Assembly (NCBI RefSeq): GCF_025060895.1
Contig: NZ_JANZKV010000131.1
Span: forward strand, 1 to 64,000
Length of the DNA stretch: 64,000 nucleotides
Source of the DNA: Stieleria sedimenti
Lineage (GTDB): Bacteria > Planctomycetota > Planctomycetia > Pirellulales > Pirellulaceae
Direction: 5' to 3'
Part shown: piece by piece, positions 17,007 through 29,900 of the stretch
Layout of the letters: every line of letters begins with the position of its first letter
Numbering within the stretch: the stretch's first letter is position 1
Made by a program: the position numbers and the translations under genes
Notes under the pieces: model-generated
Database searches by the model: none
Seen by the model: only the letters and a program-made list of their open reading frames with translations
Told to the model about the DNA's origin: nothing

Positions 17007-17619
17007 ATTCGTCTATTTTGATCTCGGCAACGTGTTGGTTTCGTTTGACCCTGAGATCGCCTGTCGCAATTTTTCCGAGTTGGCCGGGATCTCCACCGAC
17101 AGGGCCCGCGAAGTCATTTATGACAGTGGACTGCAAACGCAATACGAGAGCGGCCAGATCACCAGCCGATCGTTCACGCAAACGCTGCGGCAAGTGTTGG
17201 ATTTGGACGCCAAGCGGTTGCCACAAGATCTGGTCTTGGACGCGGTCAGCGACATGTTTATGCCGATCGATTCGATGGTCCAGGTGGTGGAGTCAGCCCG
17301 ACGCAGTGCCGGTCGCGTGGGCGTGCTGTCCAACACCTGCCCGGCCCATTGGCGTTGGGTGCGAAAACAACCCTGGCCGGTGTCACAGATCGACTATGAC
17401 GTCAAGATCCTCAGCTGCGAAGTGATGTCGATGAAACCGGACGTGAAGATTTACGAGGCCGCCGAAAAAGCCGCGCGGGTGCGTCCCGAGCGGATTTTGT
17501 TCATCGATGACAAGCCGGAGAACGTCCAGGCGGCGGCAGAACGCGGCTGGCACGCCCACCAATGCTTGGGAGGCGAGCAAGCCAAATCCGTGATCGAGCA
17601 ACATTTGGGCGTCAAGTAG
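16996..17619 (+). CDS. HAD-superfamily phosphatase, YihX-like
   Basis: The 207-residue product is a class IA haloacid dehalogenase-like hydrolase with the YihX-type first motif FDLGNVLVSFD (Asp about residue 9). Motif II is VLSNTC (Ser about 111), the motif III lysine is in MKPDVKIYEAA (about 148), and motif IV is FIDDKPENVQAA (about 172). A helical cap lies between motifs I and II. The second aspartate of the usual DxD motif is Gly, as in the YihX sugar-phosphate phosphatase branch. It is cytoplasmic and translationally linked to the upstream hydrolase by an 11-base overlap. The substrate is probably a sugar phosphate, inferred from the subfamily only. Confidence 0.85.
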   Translation: MQIEFVYFDLGNVLVSFDPEIACRNFSELAGISTDRAREVIYDSGLQTQYESGQITSRSFTQTLRQVLDLDAKRLPQDLVLDAVSDMFMPIDSMVQVVESARRSAGRVGVLSNTCPAHWRWVRKQPWPVSQIDYDVKILSCEVMSMKPDVKIYEAAEKAARVRPERILFIDDKPENVQAAAERGWHAHQCLGGEQAKSVIEQHLGVK

Positions 17620-17633
17620 CGCCAACCGCTCCC

Positions 17634-17769
17634 CGAGTCTCGAAGTGGGGTAAGCATCCTGCTTGCCGCCCCGGCCGGCACCGCCGGCGGACTCCGGAGG
17701 CGGAGCCCGGGAACGAGTCTCGAAGTGGGGTAAGCATCCTGCTTGTCACCCCGGCCGGCTCCGCCGGCG
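17634..17769. repeat. Two 56-bp direct repeats 80 bases apart
   Basis: CGAGTCTCGAAGTGGGGTAA, then GCATCCTGCTTG and a CCGGCCGG-containing end, occurs at 17634-17689 and again at 17714-17769 with few changes. The end of each copy (CCGGCCGGC, CCGCCGGCG) is itself palindromic. Both lie in the 296-base leader of the giant gene; the rest of the leader shows nothing recognised. Confidence 0.85.
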
Positions 17770-17915
17770 CGTCCCGTTTTCCTGGTGGACAAGTGTTGAT
17801 TCTCCGCAGTTTTGGGATGACAATGCAGGGGGGCTCCCATTCGGGGTAGTGGCGCATCGCTGTTGAGTTCAGGCGGCATCCGCCGCCACCCCTCAACATC
17901 ATTGCCGAGTACACC

Positions 17916-20900
17916 ATGTTCCAGTGGCGCAAGACCGCAGGCGTTCGGTCCCAGAAAAGCCGGAAAAAGAAGCAGCAACCTCGCCGAAGCCACCTCGAAA
18001 CGCTCGAAGCGAGACGGCTTCTCGCCCGCGAAGTCTCGGGCACGCTGGCCGGAGACGACACCTGGTCGGGGACGATCCACGTCACCGGTGATGTCACGGT
18101 CCCGACCGGATCCAAACTGACGATCCAGCCCGACACGGTCGTCAAGTTTGAAACGGGACGATGGCTGACCGGAAACGGGGCGATTGAAGCCGTCGGAATG
18201 CCGGGACAACCGATCGTCTTCACCAGTGCCCTGGACGACACCGTCGGCGAAGACCTGACACCGGGGGTCGAAGGTGTGCCCTTTCCCGGTCACTGGGAAT
18301 CGCTTTACCTGAGTGGTCCGAACACGCAGTTCAATCACGTCGATGTCCGTTACGCCGGCGACGTGAACGGCGATGGGGCGTTCGGTGGTCAAACCGGTTC
18401 GATCGAGACGTCCTTTGACTCCGCGGAGCCGTCCGAGCAAACGCAGCTCTCCAACGTCGTGATCAGCCACGGCTACTCCAACGGCGTCAACGTGTACGCC
18501 GGCAGCCCGAGTTTGAGCAACGTGACTGTCAACGATTCGCTCGGCGTGCCGTTCTACTTCGACATCGACGCCGATCCTGATGTTGCGGCAATCGGCGGAA
18601 CCGGCAACGCGGGCGGAGATCGCATCGCGGTTCAAGCCGGAACATTGACCGAGAACCGTTCATGGGATTATGGTGAGCTACCCGTCGCGATCATTGGTGG
18701 AGATTATATTGTCGGGCAAGACGGTGACAGTCAGCCCGTCACACTCTCGGTAGCGCCCGGGACCGTTGTCAAGGTGCCGCAGGCTCGGTACCTTCACGCG
18801 TCTCAGGGGAAGATCCACGCCGTCGGAACGCCGGCCGAGCCGATCGTCTTTACCGCCGCAACGGATGACTCGATCGCGGGAGATTCCAACGGTGACGACG
18901 ATGCAACCACGGCTTTTCCCGGCTATTGGGAAGCGATCTATCTGGATAGTCCCGGCAGTGTCTTTGAAAACGTCGAAGTCCGCTACGCGGGTGACACCGA
19001 TGGCAACGGCGCGTTTACCGGACAGACGGGTTCGTTCGAACTCCGTTACGACAGCCATGATCCGAATCTGCAGAACCGGCTCACCAATGTCCGCATCTCG
19101 CGCGGTTATTCCAACGGCGTGAACGTCCGCGCCGGTGCCCCGGACTTGGACACCGTGCACGTCGAAGATTCGCTCGGTTATCCGTTCTACTTTGATCTCG
19201 ATTCCAATCCATCGACCCACCAGTTGACCGGTCGGGACAACGCGGCCGGCGACCGGATCGTGCTGCAAGGTGGAACGCTGACCGAAGATCGCATCTGGGA
19301 CTACGGTGACCTGCCGCTGCACATTGCGTCCAGCGATTTCGTGGTCGGACAAGATGCCTCCAACAATCCGGTCACGTTGACGATTGCCGCCGGCACGGTG
19401 ATCAAAATGTCCAACGCACGATACCTGCAGTCTCGGCAAGGCACGATTGTCGCCAACGGGACCCCCTCGGATCCGATCGTCATCACGGCCATCTCGGACG
19501 ACTCGATCGGAGGCGACTCAGAAGGTGACGGTGACGCGACGGCCCCCTACCCCGGTTTCTGGGAATCGGTTTATTTGGACGGCCCGAAGAACGTCTTTGA
19601 AAATGTCGAAGTCCGCTACGCCGGCGACACCGATGGAAATGGACTGTTCACCGGCCAAGTTGCGGGTTTTGAATTGCGCTATTCCGGTGACGAACCGACG
19701 GAGCAAACACGTCTCACGAATGTTCGCATCTCCGACGGTTATTCCAACGGAATCAATGTCAGTGCCGGCGATCCGATCCTTCAGAACATTCACACCGAAG
19801 ACAACTTGGGTGTTCCGTTTTACTTTGAACTCGATACGGATCCGGAAACGACAGGATTGAGCGGTCGCGGTAATCTGGGCGGCGACCGGATTGTGATCCA
19901 GGGCGGAACGTTGACGGAGGATCGAACCTGGGACTATGGCGACCTGCCGATCCACTTGACCGCGGGGAGTTTCATTGTCGGCGCAGACAGCGAGAGCAAG
20001 CCCGTCACGTTGACGATCGCCGCGGGAACGGTGATCAAGATGCCGAATGCGGCCTATTTCGAATCGCGTCAGGGCACGATCAACGCGGTCGGAACCGCTG
20101 AGGATCCGATCGTCTTTACCGCGTCCACCGATGATACCGTCGGCGGAGACTCCAACGGCGATCGAACCGCAAGCACTCCGTTCCCCGGGTATTGGGAGTC
20201 GCTTTACCTGTACGGACCGTCCAACGTCTTGGAACAGGTCCAGGTTCGTTACGCCGGCGACACCGATGGCAATGGAGCCTTTACCGGACAGGTCGGTTCG
20301 ATCGAACTGTATCACAGCGGCAGTGAACCGGAGACCCAGAACCGTCTGTCAAACGTCAAGGTTTCCCACGGTTACTCCAACGGCATCAACGTTCGCGCGG
20401 CGACGCCGACGCTGGAGAACGTCCATGTGTTCAACAACGTCGGTGCTGCCTATTACTTCGAACTCGACGCCGCTCCCCAGGTCACCAATCTGACCGGCCG
20501 GGACAATCTCGGCGGCGATCGGATCGCGATTCAGGCGGGAACGCTGAACGAGAGTCGGGTTTGGGATTATGGCGACCTGCCCATTCACCTGATCAGTGGC
20601 AATCTGGTTTTGGGGGCCGACGCCGACTCCAATCCGGCAAACCTTGATATCGCGGCGGGTACGGTCATCAAGATCGATCAGGCAAACTACGTCTGGGCCC
20701 GCGACGGAGCATTGCGCGCCTCGGGTACGCCGACCGAACCGATTTACTTCACCGCAGCCAGCGACGACACCGTCGGCGGCGACGTGACCGGCGACGGAGA
20801 TGCCAGCAGTCCCTACCCGGGTTTCTGGGAATCGATCTACATCGGCGCTGCGGGAAGTGTCCTTTCTAATGTGGTCGTGCGCTATGCCGGTGACACCGAC

Positions 20901-23900
20901 GGCAATGGCGCGTTCACCGGCGATAGACAAGCGATCGAGCTTAGCACCGACATGACGCTGACGAACGTGGACGTCGAATCGTCTTACGGCGGTGGATTGC
21001 GAATCGAGGGCGGAGCGACCGTGACGTACACCGGGGGACGATTGGATTCGACGACCGAATCGACCAATGCCGCCCGTTCGGCGATCGCCGTGGTCAACGG
21101 CACGCTCACCGCCACCGACTTGGATCTGATTGCAAACGATGGCCCGGGCGATATTGGTGTCTATGTCCTCAACGGCCAATCCGCCAGCGTTTCGGGCAGC
21201 AATTTCATCGGCAACACGATCGCCGTATGGCATGACGGGACCGATCCCGGCAAAGCCAATTTTCAAAACAACTGGTGGGCCAGTTCAGGTGGACCGCATG
21301 ACCCATCGGCGCTTGACGGGATGGTCAACGATCACCCGGCCGGTCAGCCGGTGACGGACTACATTGACTACAGCAATTTCCTGACTTCGCCGACCAATCG
21401 AGCCATCGGACCACGGGGAGTTGCGCTGAAGAAACTGGCGCCGACGACCGAAGCGATCCATCATCGCTACGAAGCCACCGACAACGCGCTCGACGCGAGC
21501 GGCACGCGCAACGGAACCCCCGTGGGTGACGCAACCTACGGCCCGGGGCGGACGGGTGGTTCCTCTTTCTTGCTCGACGGCGCCGGCGACTATTTCAATC
21601 TCGGCGCCTGGGCTCCGGCGGGCGATTGGACGATCGCTGCCTGGGTCAATCCGAACTCCGTTCCCGCGACCGGGTGGGTGGGACTGGCTGGCAGCCAGTC
21701 GTCCCGCCGCGACTGGTCGATTTCGATTTATGACGGCAATTACGTAGCGGTGTTCGAATTCGGTCAACGGGTCGACAGCGGCATCGCGGCATCGATTGGT
21801 GTGTGGACGCACGTTGCCGCAACGCTTCGGGATGGAATCGTGCACGTTTACATCGACGGCGTCTTACGAAATAGCGTCGCGGCCCCAGACTATGTGCCAT
21901 CGACCTCCGGTGCACGTCTTGGAAGCACAACGTTTGATAACGCCGGCTTCTTCGATGGACGGATCGACGAGGTCTCGATTGTCGAGCGAAGTGTCAGCGA
22001 TGACGAGATTGTTTCCTTGCGCGACTCGGGAACACTCGATCCGTTCAACCCCCAAGACCGATTCCTGGTGACGTTCGATCGGCCGATCGACATGGCCAGC
22101 TTTGGACCGGATGACATCGGCATCTCGGGACCGTCGACGGTCTCCGCCGTCCGGGTCGAAAGTGTGACTCGGTATTCGGCGGTCGTCACGCTTTCGGGCC
22201 GCCTCAGTAACGCAGGAACTTACGTCGTTTCTGTTGGGCCGGATGTGGCGGGATCCGCCGGCACGCTGATGGACCAGGACGCCGATGGCGTGCCGGGCGA
22301 ACCGAATGACGATGTCTTCCAGACGTCGATCTTAATCGACACGTTCGGCCCGCGGATCGTGGGGCAGTCTCCCTCGGGATCGACCGGCACGGTGCTCTCT
22401 TCGATCGACATCACCTTCAACGAGCCGGTCGATCCGGATTCGCTTTCGGTCGACGACGTGCAGTTGTTTGATCCAGCAACAACAGCTGCGTTGGACGCCT
22501 ATGATCCCGACGCGATCATCGATGGGTTTAGCGTGTCGGTGATCGAATCCACCAACGCGTTCAGTGGTTTGAGCGGAGCATTGGCGGTGGTCAACGACCC
22601 GTCTCGTCATTTGGCCAAGCGGTTCGTCAACGATCCTGTGGTCAATTATGGCAACTACGGCGGCAGCTATGGTGCCGATCAAACGCTGCCGCTTTCGGGA
22701 TCCGACACCGACTATATCGTGTTAGATGCCGGCGCGACCATCACCATCCCGACCGCCGGGAAATGGACGTTTGCGGTCGCCAGTGACGACGGATACCGTC
22801 TGGATATCGATGGCCGGATCGGCGAGTTTGCGAGTGCGAGAGTGATCGCGACGGACTTGCACGTCTTCGATTTCCCCACTGCCGGCGACTACCCGCTGCG
22901 CATGGTCATGTACAACCAGGGCGGGGGGCTGGGCTTCGAACTGTCCGCGGCCGAGGGTGAAGTTGCAACTTTTGATGCCGCCACGTTTGCGCTCGTCGGA
23001 TCGAGTGGCGGACTGGCCGTCAGAACCAATCCGGTTCAGCCTCTCAGTGACATTCAGATTCTGTCCGTCCAGCCGATCGACGCATCCAACACGACGTTCC
23101 GAATCAGCTTTCCCCCGCAGCCCTCCGACGGTGAATACCAGTTGGTGGTCGATCCAAATGCGACCGATCTTCAAGGCAATCGACAGGATCAAGACAACGA
23201 CGGCATCGGGGGCGAGTCGGTCCAGGATCGATACGTCAGCCGGATCACCGTCGCGCGTGATCCGCTGCGTGTCGTTAGCCAATCGCCCTCCACCACGATC
23301 AATGGCGCGTTTGAATCGTTCACGGTCACATTCAACATCCCGATCGATCCCAACAGCTTCGCCACGACCGATGCCCGCGTGATCGGACCCGGCGGCGAAG
23401 TCACCGTCACGTCGATCGACCAAGTCGATGCGACGACTTATCGGGTGAACGTCCAGCGAACCACCGAAGACGGTGATTACCAACTCTTCATCGGACCCGA
23501 TATCACCGATCCGGCCGGAAATCGGATGGACGGCGACGGCGACGCGGTTCCGGGTGAACTGGAAGACCGTTACGTGGGTGCCTTGCAGGTTGCCGGCGGC
23601 GGACCCTATGTCACCAGTTTTTCACCGACCGGCACGCTCGGACCGGGCAGTGACACCGCCGAGATCACGTTCAGTGAACCCGTTCGGCTAAACAGTTTTA
23701 CGACCGCCGACGTCGTCTTCGGCGGTCCCGGCGGATTGATCCCGATCACGTCCATCCAACCGACCGGACCACGTTCTTACTCGCTGGCGTTTCCCCAGCA
23801 GTCCGCCGGAGGAACCTATACCTTCGCCATCGGTCCCAATATCGACGACTTCGGCGGTTTGGCGATGGACCAGGACCGTGACGGCATCGCCGGCGAAGCG

Positions 23901-26900
23901 GTTCAGGACGTGTTCAACGCATCGTTCACGATCGACGCCGCCGGACCGACCATCACCGCATACACGCCCGACTTTGTCACCAAGCCCTACGCGTTCATCG
24001 ACTTCACCTTCGACGAAGCGATCACACCGGGCAGCTTCACGCCCCAGGACGTGCATTTTTCCGGACCCGGCGGGGCGATTCCGGTCAGCCAAGTGATCAC
24101 GATGGATGTCAACAAGGTCCGTGTCTCGTTCGGCACCCAAAGTGCGCAGGGCACGTATTCGTTCCAGGTCGGTCCCCAAATCACCGACTTGGCCGGCAAT
24201 CCGATGGACCAGGATGGTGACGGGAATTTTGGCGAACCGATCGAGGACCTGTTCAGCGGAACGGTCACGTTCGCCTCGCCCGATCTGGAAATCACGTCGG
24301 CGACCATCCCGAGTGAAGTTCAAAACGGCGACACGGTGACGATTCAGTGGACCGTCGACAACAACGGCGGCGCCGCTGCGGCGAAACCATGGACCGATCG
24401 TGTCGTCTTGTCCGCCGACAATGTTTACGGCGGAAGCGACGACCGATTTCTCGGCAGCGTCACTCAGGACGTCGATTTGGCCCAGGGCGAAAACTACACC
24501 GCATCCATCCAAGCATCGATTCCGTTTGGCATTGCCGGAAACTACTACGTCTTCATTCGTACCGACCACAGCAATCAGGTCTTCGAAGAAGACGAGATGA
24601 ACAACACGCGGTCGAATGCCATCACAATCGCCGAAGCCGATCCGCCAGCGGACCTGATCGTTGATGCGATCTCAATTCCGGCCGGCGCGTTCATCGGTGA
24701 CACCCTGAACGTGACCTGGCGGGTCCGCAACGACGGCACGGCGACGACCCTGGTCGACAGCTGGACTGATCGCCTTTATTTGAGCAGCGACAACGTCCGC
24801 GGCAGTGACACCCTGTTGGGGAGTTACACCCACACGGGAAGCCTGGCTTCGAATGCGTCCTACACGATGTCGGCCAGTCCCGTGATTCCCGCCCACGTCG
24901 CGATCGGCAATTACTACGTGCTGGTCGAAACCGATGCGACCCATCGAGTCGACGAGCCGACGGCGGAAGGCAACAACATCTCGGCTAGCAATACCCAAGT
25001 CGACGTGGCACTGACACCGCTTCCCGATCTCGTCTCCTTCGGTGTGGCCATCGACGCAGGAGTCACGCCCACCAGCGGCGAAAATCTAAGCGTGAACTGG
25101 ACGACGCGAAACGATGGCGACGCGACGGCGGCGACACCGTGGATCGACCGCCTCTATCTGTCGGACGACCCGACGCTGTCCAGCGACGATGTCGCCTTGG
25201 GCCAGAAATCGGTTGCAAGCAGTCTGCTCGTCGGGGCCGAGATTCAAAACAACTTGACGGTGAGATTGCCCGACGGTGTCTCTGGTACAAACTATTTGAT
25301 CGTCGTTCCCGATGCCGACAACACGGTCAACGAGGGCGATGGAGAAGCGACGGGGACGGCGACGCTGGAATTGGACGTCAGCGGTTTTCCCTACGCGGAT
25401 CTGACGGTCCGCGAAGTGATCGCGCCGGAGTTGTTGATCGGCGACCCCGTCGATTTGACCGTATCGTGGACCGTCGAAAACGTCGGTGCCGGACCGGGGC
25501 GACAATCCAGTTGGACCGATCGCGTCGTCTTGTCCAACGACGGAATTTTGGGTGACGCCGATGATATTGTGCTCGGCGATTTTCAGCATTTTGGCGCCGT
25601 TCCGGACGGTCAGTCCTACACGCGCACCGAGATCATTCCCCTGGCTGCGCGGACCAATGGTCGGTTCACCGTGTTCGTTCAAACGGACGTCGGCGAGGTC
25701 GTGTACGAACTCGACGGCCACGCCGGCAACGTCGGTTCGCCGACAAACAACGTCGATGTCACCACCGCACCCTACAGCGACTTGTTCGTCGAATCGGTGT
25801 CCGTGACCGCTGGCCAATCGGCGACCGCGGGATTACCACTGGAAGTCAATTGGACGGTCGGCAACCGAGGAATCGCGACGACCAATCGCGACACGTGGAC
25901 CGACTACATCTACGTCAGCAAAAATGAAAACGGCAGCGGCTTGCGATTGATCGGAAGCAGCACCCACGGCGGGGCGCTCTCGGTTGATGGATCGTACACG
26001 CGAACCGAATCGTTTGATCTGCCCCGCGATTTGGATGGACAGTACTACGTCTTTGTCCGCACCGGCGGCCCCTACGAATTCTTGTATTCGGGCAATGATG
26101 CAAGCGGAGGCAATCAGGGGCGCAGCGACGCGGTCGACGTGCTGTTCGTACCGCCGACCGCCAATCTGGTCGTGCAAGACGGCTCGATCACCGTTCCGAA
26201 TTCACCTGCGGGATTTCAAGACGGAACCCAGATCGAAATCGGTTGGACCGTCCTGAATGATTCGGTCGACGCCAACGGCATCACCGAGAATGGTTGGACC
26301 GACCGCGTCTATTTGCAGTCGACCGACGGATCACAGACCTTCGAACTGGGCCGGTTTTCCGTCGCGGATCCCTTGGAGCCGGGTAAGTCCGTCGCCCGAA
26401 CCGAACTCGTGCGACTGCCCCGCGCGACCGGGCAGTTCCGACTGTTCGTCCAGACCGATGTGACGGGCAGGGTGCTCGAAGCCAACGAATTTGACAACAC
26501 GTCGTTCTCCGATCCGTTTCAATTGAACTTCCAACCGCGTCCCGATCTGCGGGTCGACGTGACCAGCGAGTATCCCGCGGGCGTCACCGCCGGTACCTCC
26601 ATCGACGTCGCGTTCACCGTTCGCAACGCCGGCACCGCAGACACACCATCGGCCGGCAGCCGCTGGGTCGATCGCGTCTGGCTGTCGTCTTCCTCCAGCA
26701 GCACATCGGGGGCGATTCTGCTGGGGGAATTGCAGAACGGTTCGGCGCTCGGGTTTGTCGGGACGACAACGGGCCAAGCGACCGAGTACAGCAGTTCGGC
26801 AACGTTCTCCATCCCCCGCGCCCTTTCGGGCAACTGGTTTGTGCTGGTCGAGACCGATGCCAGGAACGCAGTCGATGAATTTCCCAACGACGGAAATAAT

Positions 26901-29900
26901 CGCGACGCGCAAGCCATTGCGATCGATGCCAATCCCGTTCCGCCCCCGGATTTGGTTGCCGATTTTATTGCCGGTCCCGGGGATGTGTTCGATGATTCGT
27001 CGTTCACGGTGCGCTACAAGGTCACCAATCGCGGTGCGGGCGTGACCGATCCGGGGGCCTGGACCGATCAACTGTGGCTGACGCTGGGACTGGACGGACC
27101 CAATGCGGCACGCGGCGACCGGTTCATCGGAACCTATCGTCATGGCGGTGTGCTGCAGGTCGGGGAGTCGTATGAGGCGGAGGCCACGGTGCGAATTCCC
27201 AAGGGTTTGACCGGACAGTATTTCTTGACGGTCTACGCTGACGGCTACCGAAGCGTCTATGAGGCGTCGTTCGCCGAAAACACCAACCCGGACGCGCCCA
27301 ACGATCTGGACGGAAACAACTACGCCAGCACGCCGATCAATATTTTGTTGACGCCGCCTTCGGACTTGCGTGTTCGCGAGTTGAACGTCGCCACGGGCCA
27401 GCCGATCGTGGGCGGCCAAAAGGTGTCGCTGAATTGGATCGTCGACAATATCGGGACGGTCGCGACCGATCGCGAGTCGTGGGCAGATGCCGTCTATTTG
27501 TCCGAAGACGATGTCTTCGATTCCGGCGATCAACTGGTGTTTGCGGTTCCGCATGACGGACGCTTGCAACCGGGCGATGATTACACGCACGACGTCGAAT
27601 TCACGCTGCCGCCGTCGGCCAAGGGAAGCCACTTTTTCGTCCAGACGAATGTGGATCCACGAATCGCGCTGACCGAAGAAGCAAAGTTTCTGGAGGAAGT
27701 CGCGGCGGTCCTGAAGCGAATCGAAGCGGCGACGGGAAAGCCGATCGGGGAAACCGAAATCGGGGATCTGAAACAATTCTCACGCAGCGAGTTGCTGGCG
27801 ATTCTTGCCGGTCCGACCAATACCTTGGTTCAAGTCTACGAAGGCCCCTTTACCGACAACAACGTCGGCTCGGCCGAAGCGACCGTGGTCGATGCGATCG
27901 CGGACCTGGTCGTTGAGAACGTCGCCGCATCACCGACCAGTAAGTCCGGCGAACCGATTACCGTCTCCTGGACCGTTCGCAATGCCGGCGACTTTGCGAC
28001 CAACGAGGTCACTCAATCGATCAAACAATACGTGTATCTGTCCAAAGACCCGGTGTTCGATGCAAGTCGCGCGATCTTGGTCGGATCACCGACGAAAGTC
28101 CTGAATGCCCCGATCGCGGTGGATGGTTCGTACAACGCCAGTATGGTCGTGTCGTCGCCGCCGGGCAGCAGCGGCAACTGGTACGCCCACGTGTTTGCCA
28201 ACGTTGGACTGTACCGTGGAACGCCCGTCCTGACCGCGTTCGGAAAAAGCAACTTCCCGGATTGGCCCAGGCATTTCGTCGACAAGACCTGGGAAGCGGG
28301 ACGCAAATCGGACAACTTCGCTTCATCGCAGATCATCGCGATCGAGTATGCCGAGCCCAATTTGGTGATCTCCAATTTGTCGGCCGTTCCGACGAGCCCC
28401 AATAGCGGTTCACTGATGGACGTCTCGTTCACGGTCACCAACGAGGGGACGCGTGCGACTCGCGTCGATCGGTGGACGGACCGTGTGTTCCTGTCAACCG
28501 ATACCTCGACCGACGCCTATGACATCGAGCTGGGAGCCCTGCGCCGAGACGAAGTACTCGGCATCGGCGACAGCTACGAAGTGGCGTTGCAGGTTCGCCT
28601 GCCGAACAATATCGGCGGCGAATTTCACGTGATCGCCCAAACCGACGCCACGTTCACGGATCGAAGCGCCGCGCTCTATTCATTGCCGTATCCGATCGCC
28701 GAAGGCTGGCCACGGTTGCGTGGCGTGAGCAGCAACGTTCTGGAATTCAACGATGAAGGCGACAACCAAGCCACGGTGCAGTTGGACGTGCAATTTGTTC
28801 CGGCGCCGGATCTGGTCGTCGATTCGGTCGACTTTGTCAGCTCCTCCAATCCGCCGTCCAACGTGATCGAAGTCGGAAACGGTTTCACGTTTTCCTACAC
28901 CTACACCAACGATGGGGGCGTGATTCCCGATTCACAGGTCCCCTTTGTCGATCGCGTCTATCTATCGCGCGACCGACTGCTCGATGTGTCGAGCGACCAC
29001 TATGTCAAACAAATTCGTCGTTTCGAAGCATTGGCGCCGGGGCAGACCGGCACGATCACCGAAACCGCTTGGCTGCCACGTGGGATCACCGGCGACTACT
29101 TCATCATTGTTGCGACCGACTTTCCCAACGCGTACCGCCCCGACGGGGAAGTGATCGAAACCAACGAAAACAACAACATCACCGTCGCGGCAACGCCGAT
29201 TTTGATCGTCCAGCCGCCCCCGTCGGATTTGCAGGTGATCGACATTTCGGCTCCCACGTCGGGCAGCGTGGGCGACGTGTTGTCGGTTTCGTGGACCGTC
29301 GAAAATCGCGGCGACGAGAAAGCCCAAGCTCGGATCGCGGATGCCGTTTATCTGTCCGCCGATAGCCAATGGGACATCGGGGATCGCTTCCTGGGGCGTG
29401 TCGAACCCAGCTCTGTTCGCACGCTACAGCCCGGCGATTCCTATTCCGCGTCGCTCGACTTCGAAGTCCCCGTGGTATTGCCCGATGGATATCGCGTCAT
29501 TGTCCGCACGGACATTTTTGATGATGTCATCGAAGGCGAAAACAATCGCAACAACGCTTCCTCATCGGCCGACGAAGTCAACATCACCGTGCCGCTGTTG
29601 CGATTGGACATTCCGCTGGAAGACCAATTGGCGGTCGGTGTCAGTCGGTTGTTCCAGCTGGACGTTTCGCCCGGCCAGACGATTCGAGTCGACTTGGACA
29701 GCGTGAACGGTATCGGTCGGCACGAGCTGTACGCCGCCCACGAACGGCTGCCCTCGCCCTTCGACTTCGATGCCGCCTACGAAGGCTACCTGTCGGCCGA
29801 TCAGTCGATGATCATCCCTGAAACACTCGGCGGGCGTTACTTCGTGCTCGCCCGCGGCGGAGTTCGGATCGATGTCGAAGAAAACGACCCGCGAGCCCGA

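Noticed and set aside
18051-21270. Assembly artefact as the cause of the five regular repeats
   Set aside because: The units are clearly diverged in sequence and the last one is shortened, which a collapsed or duplicated assembly would not give.
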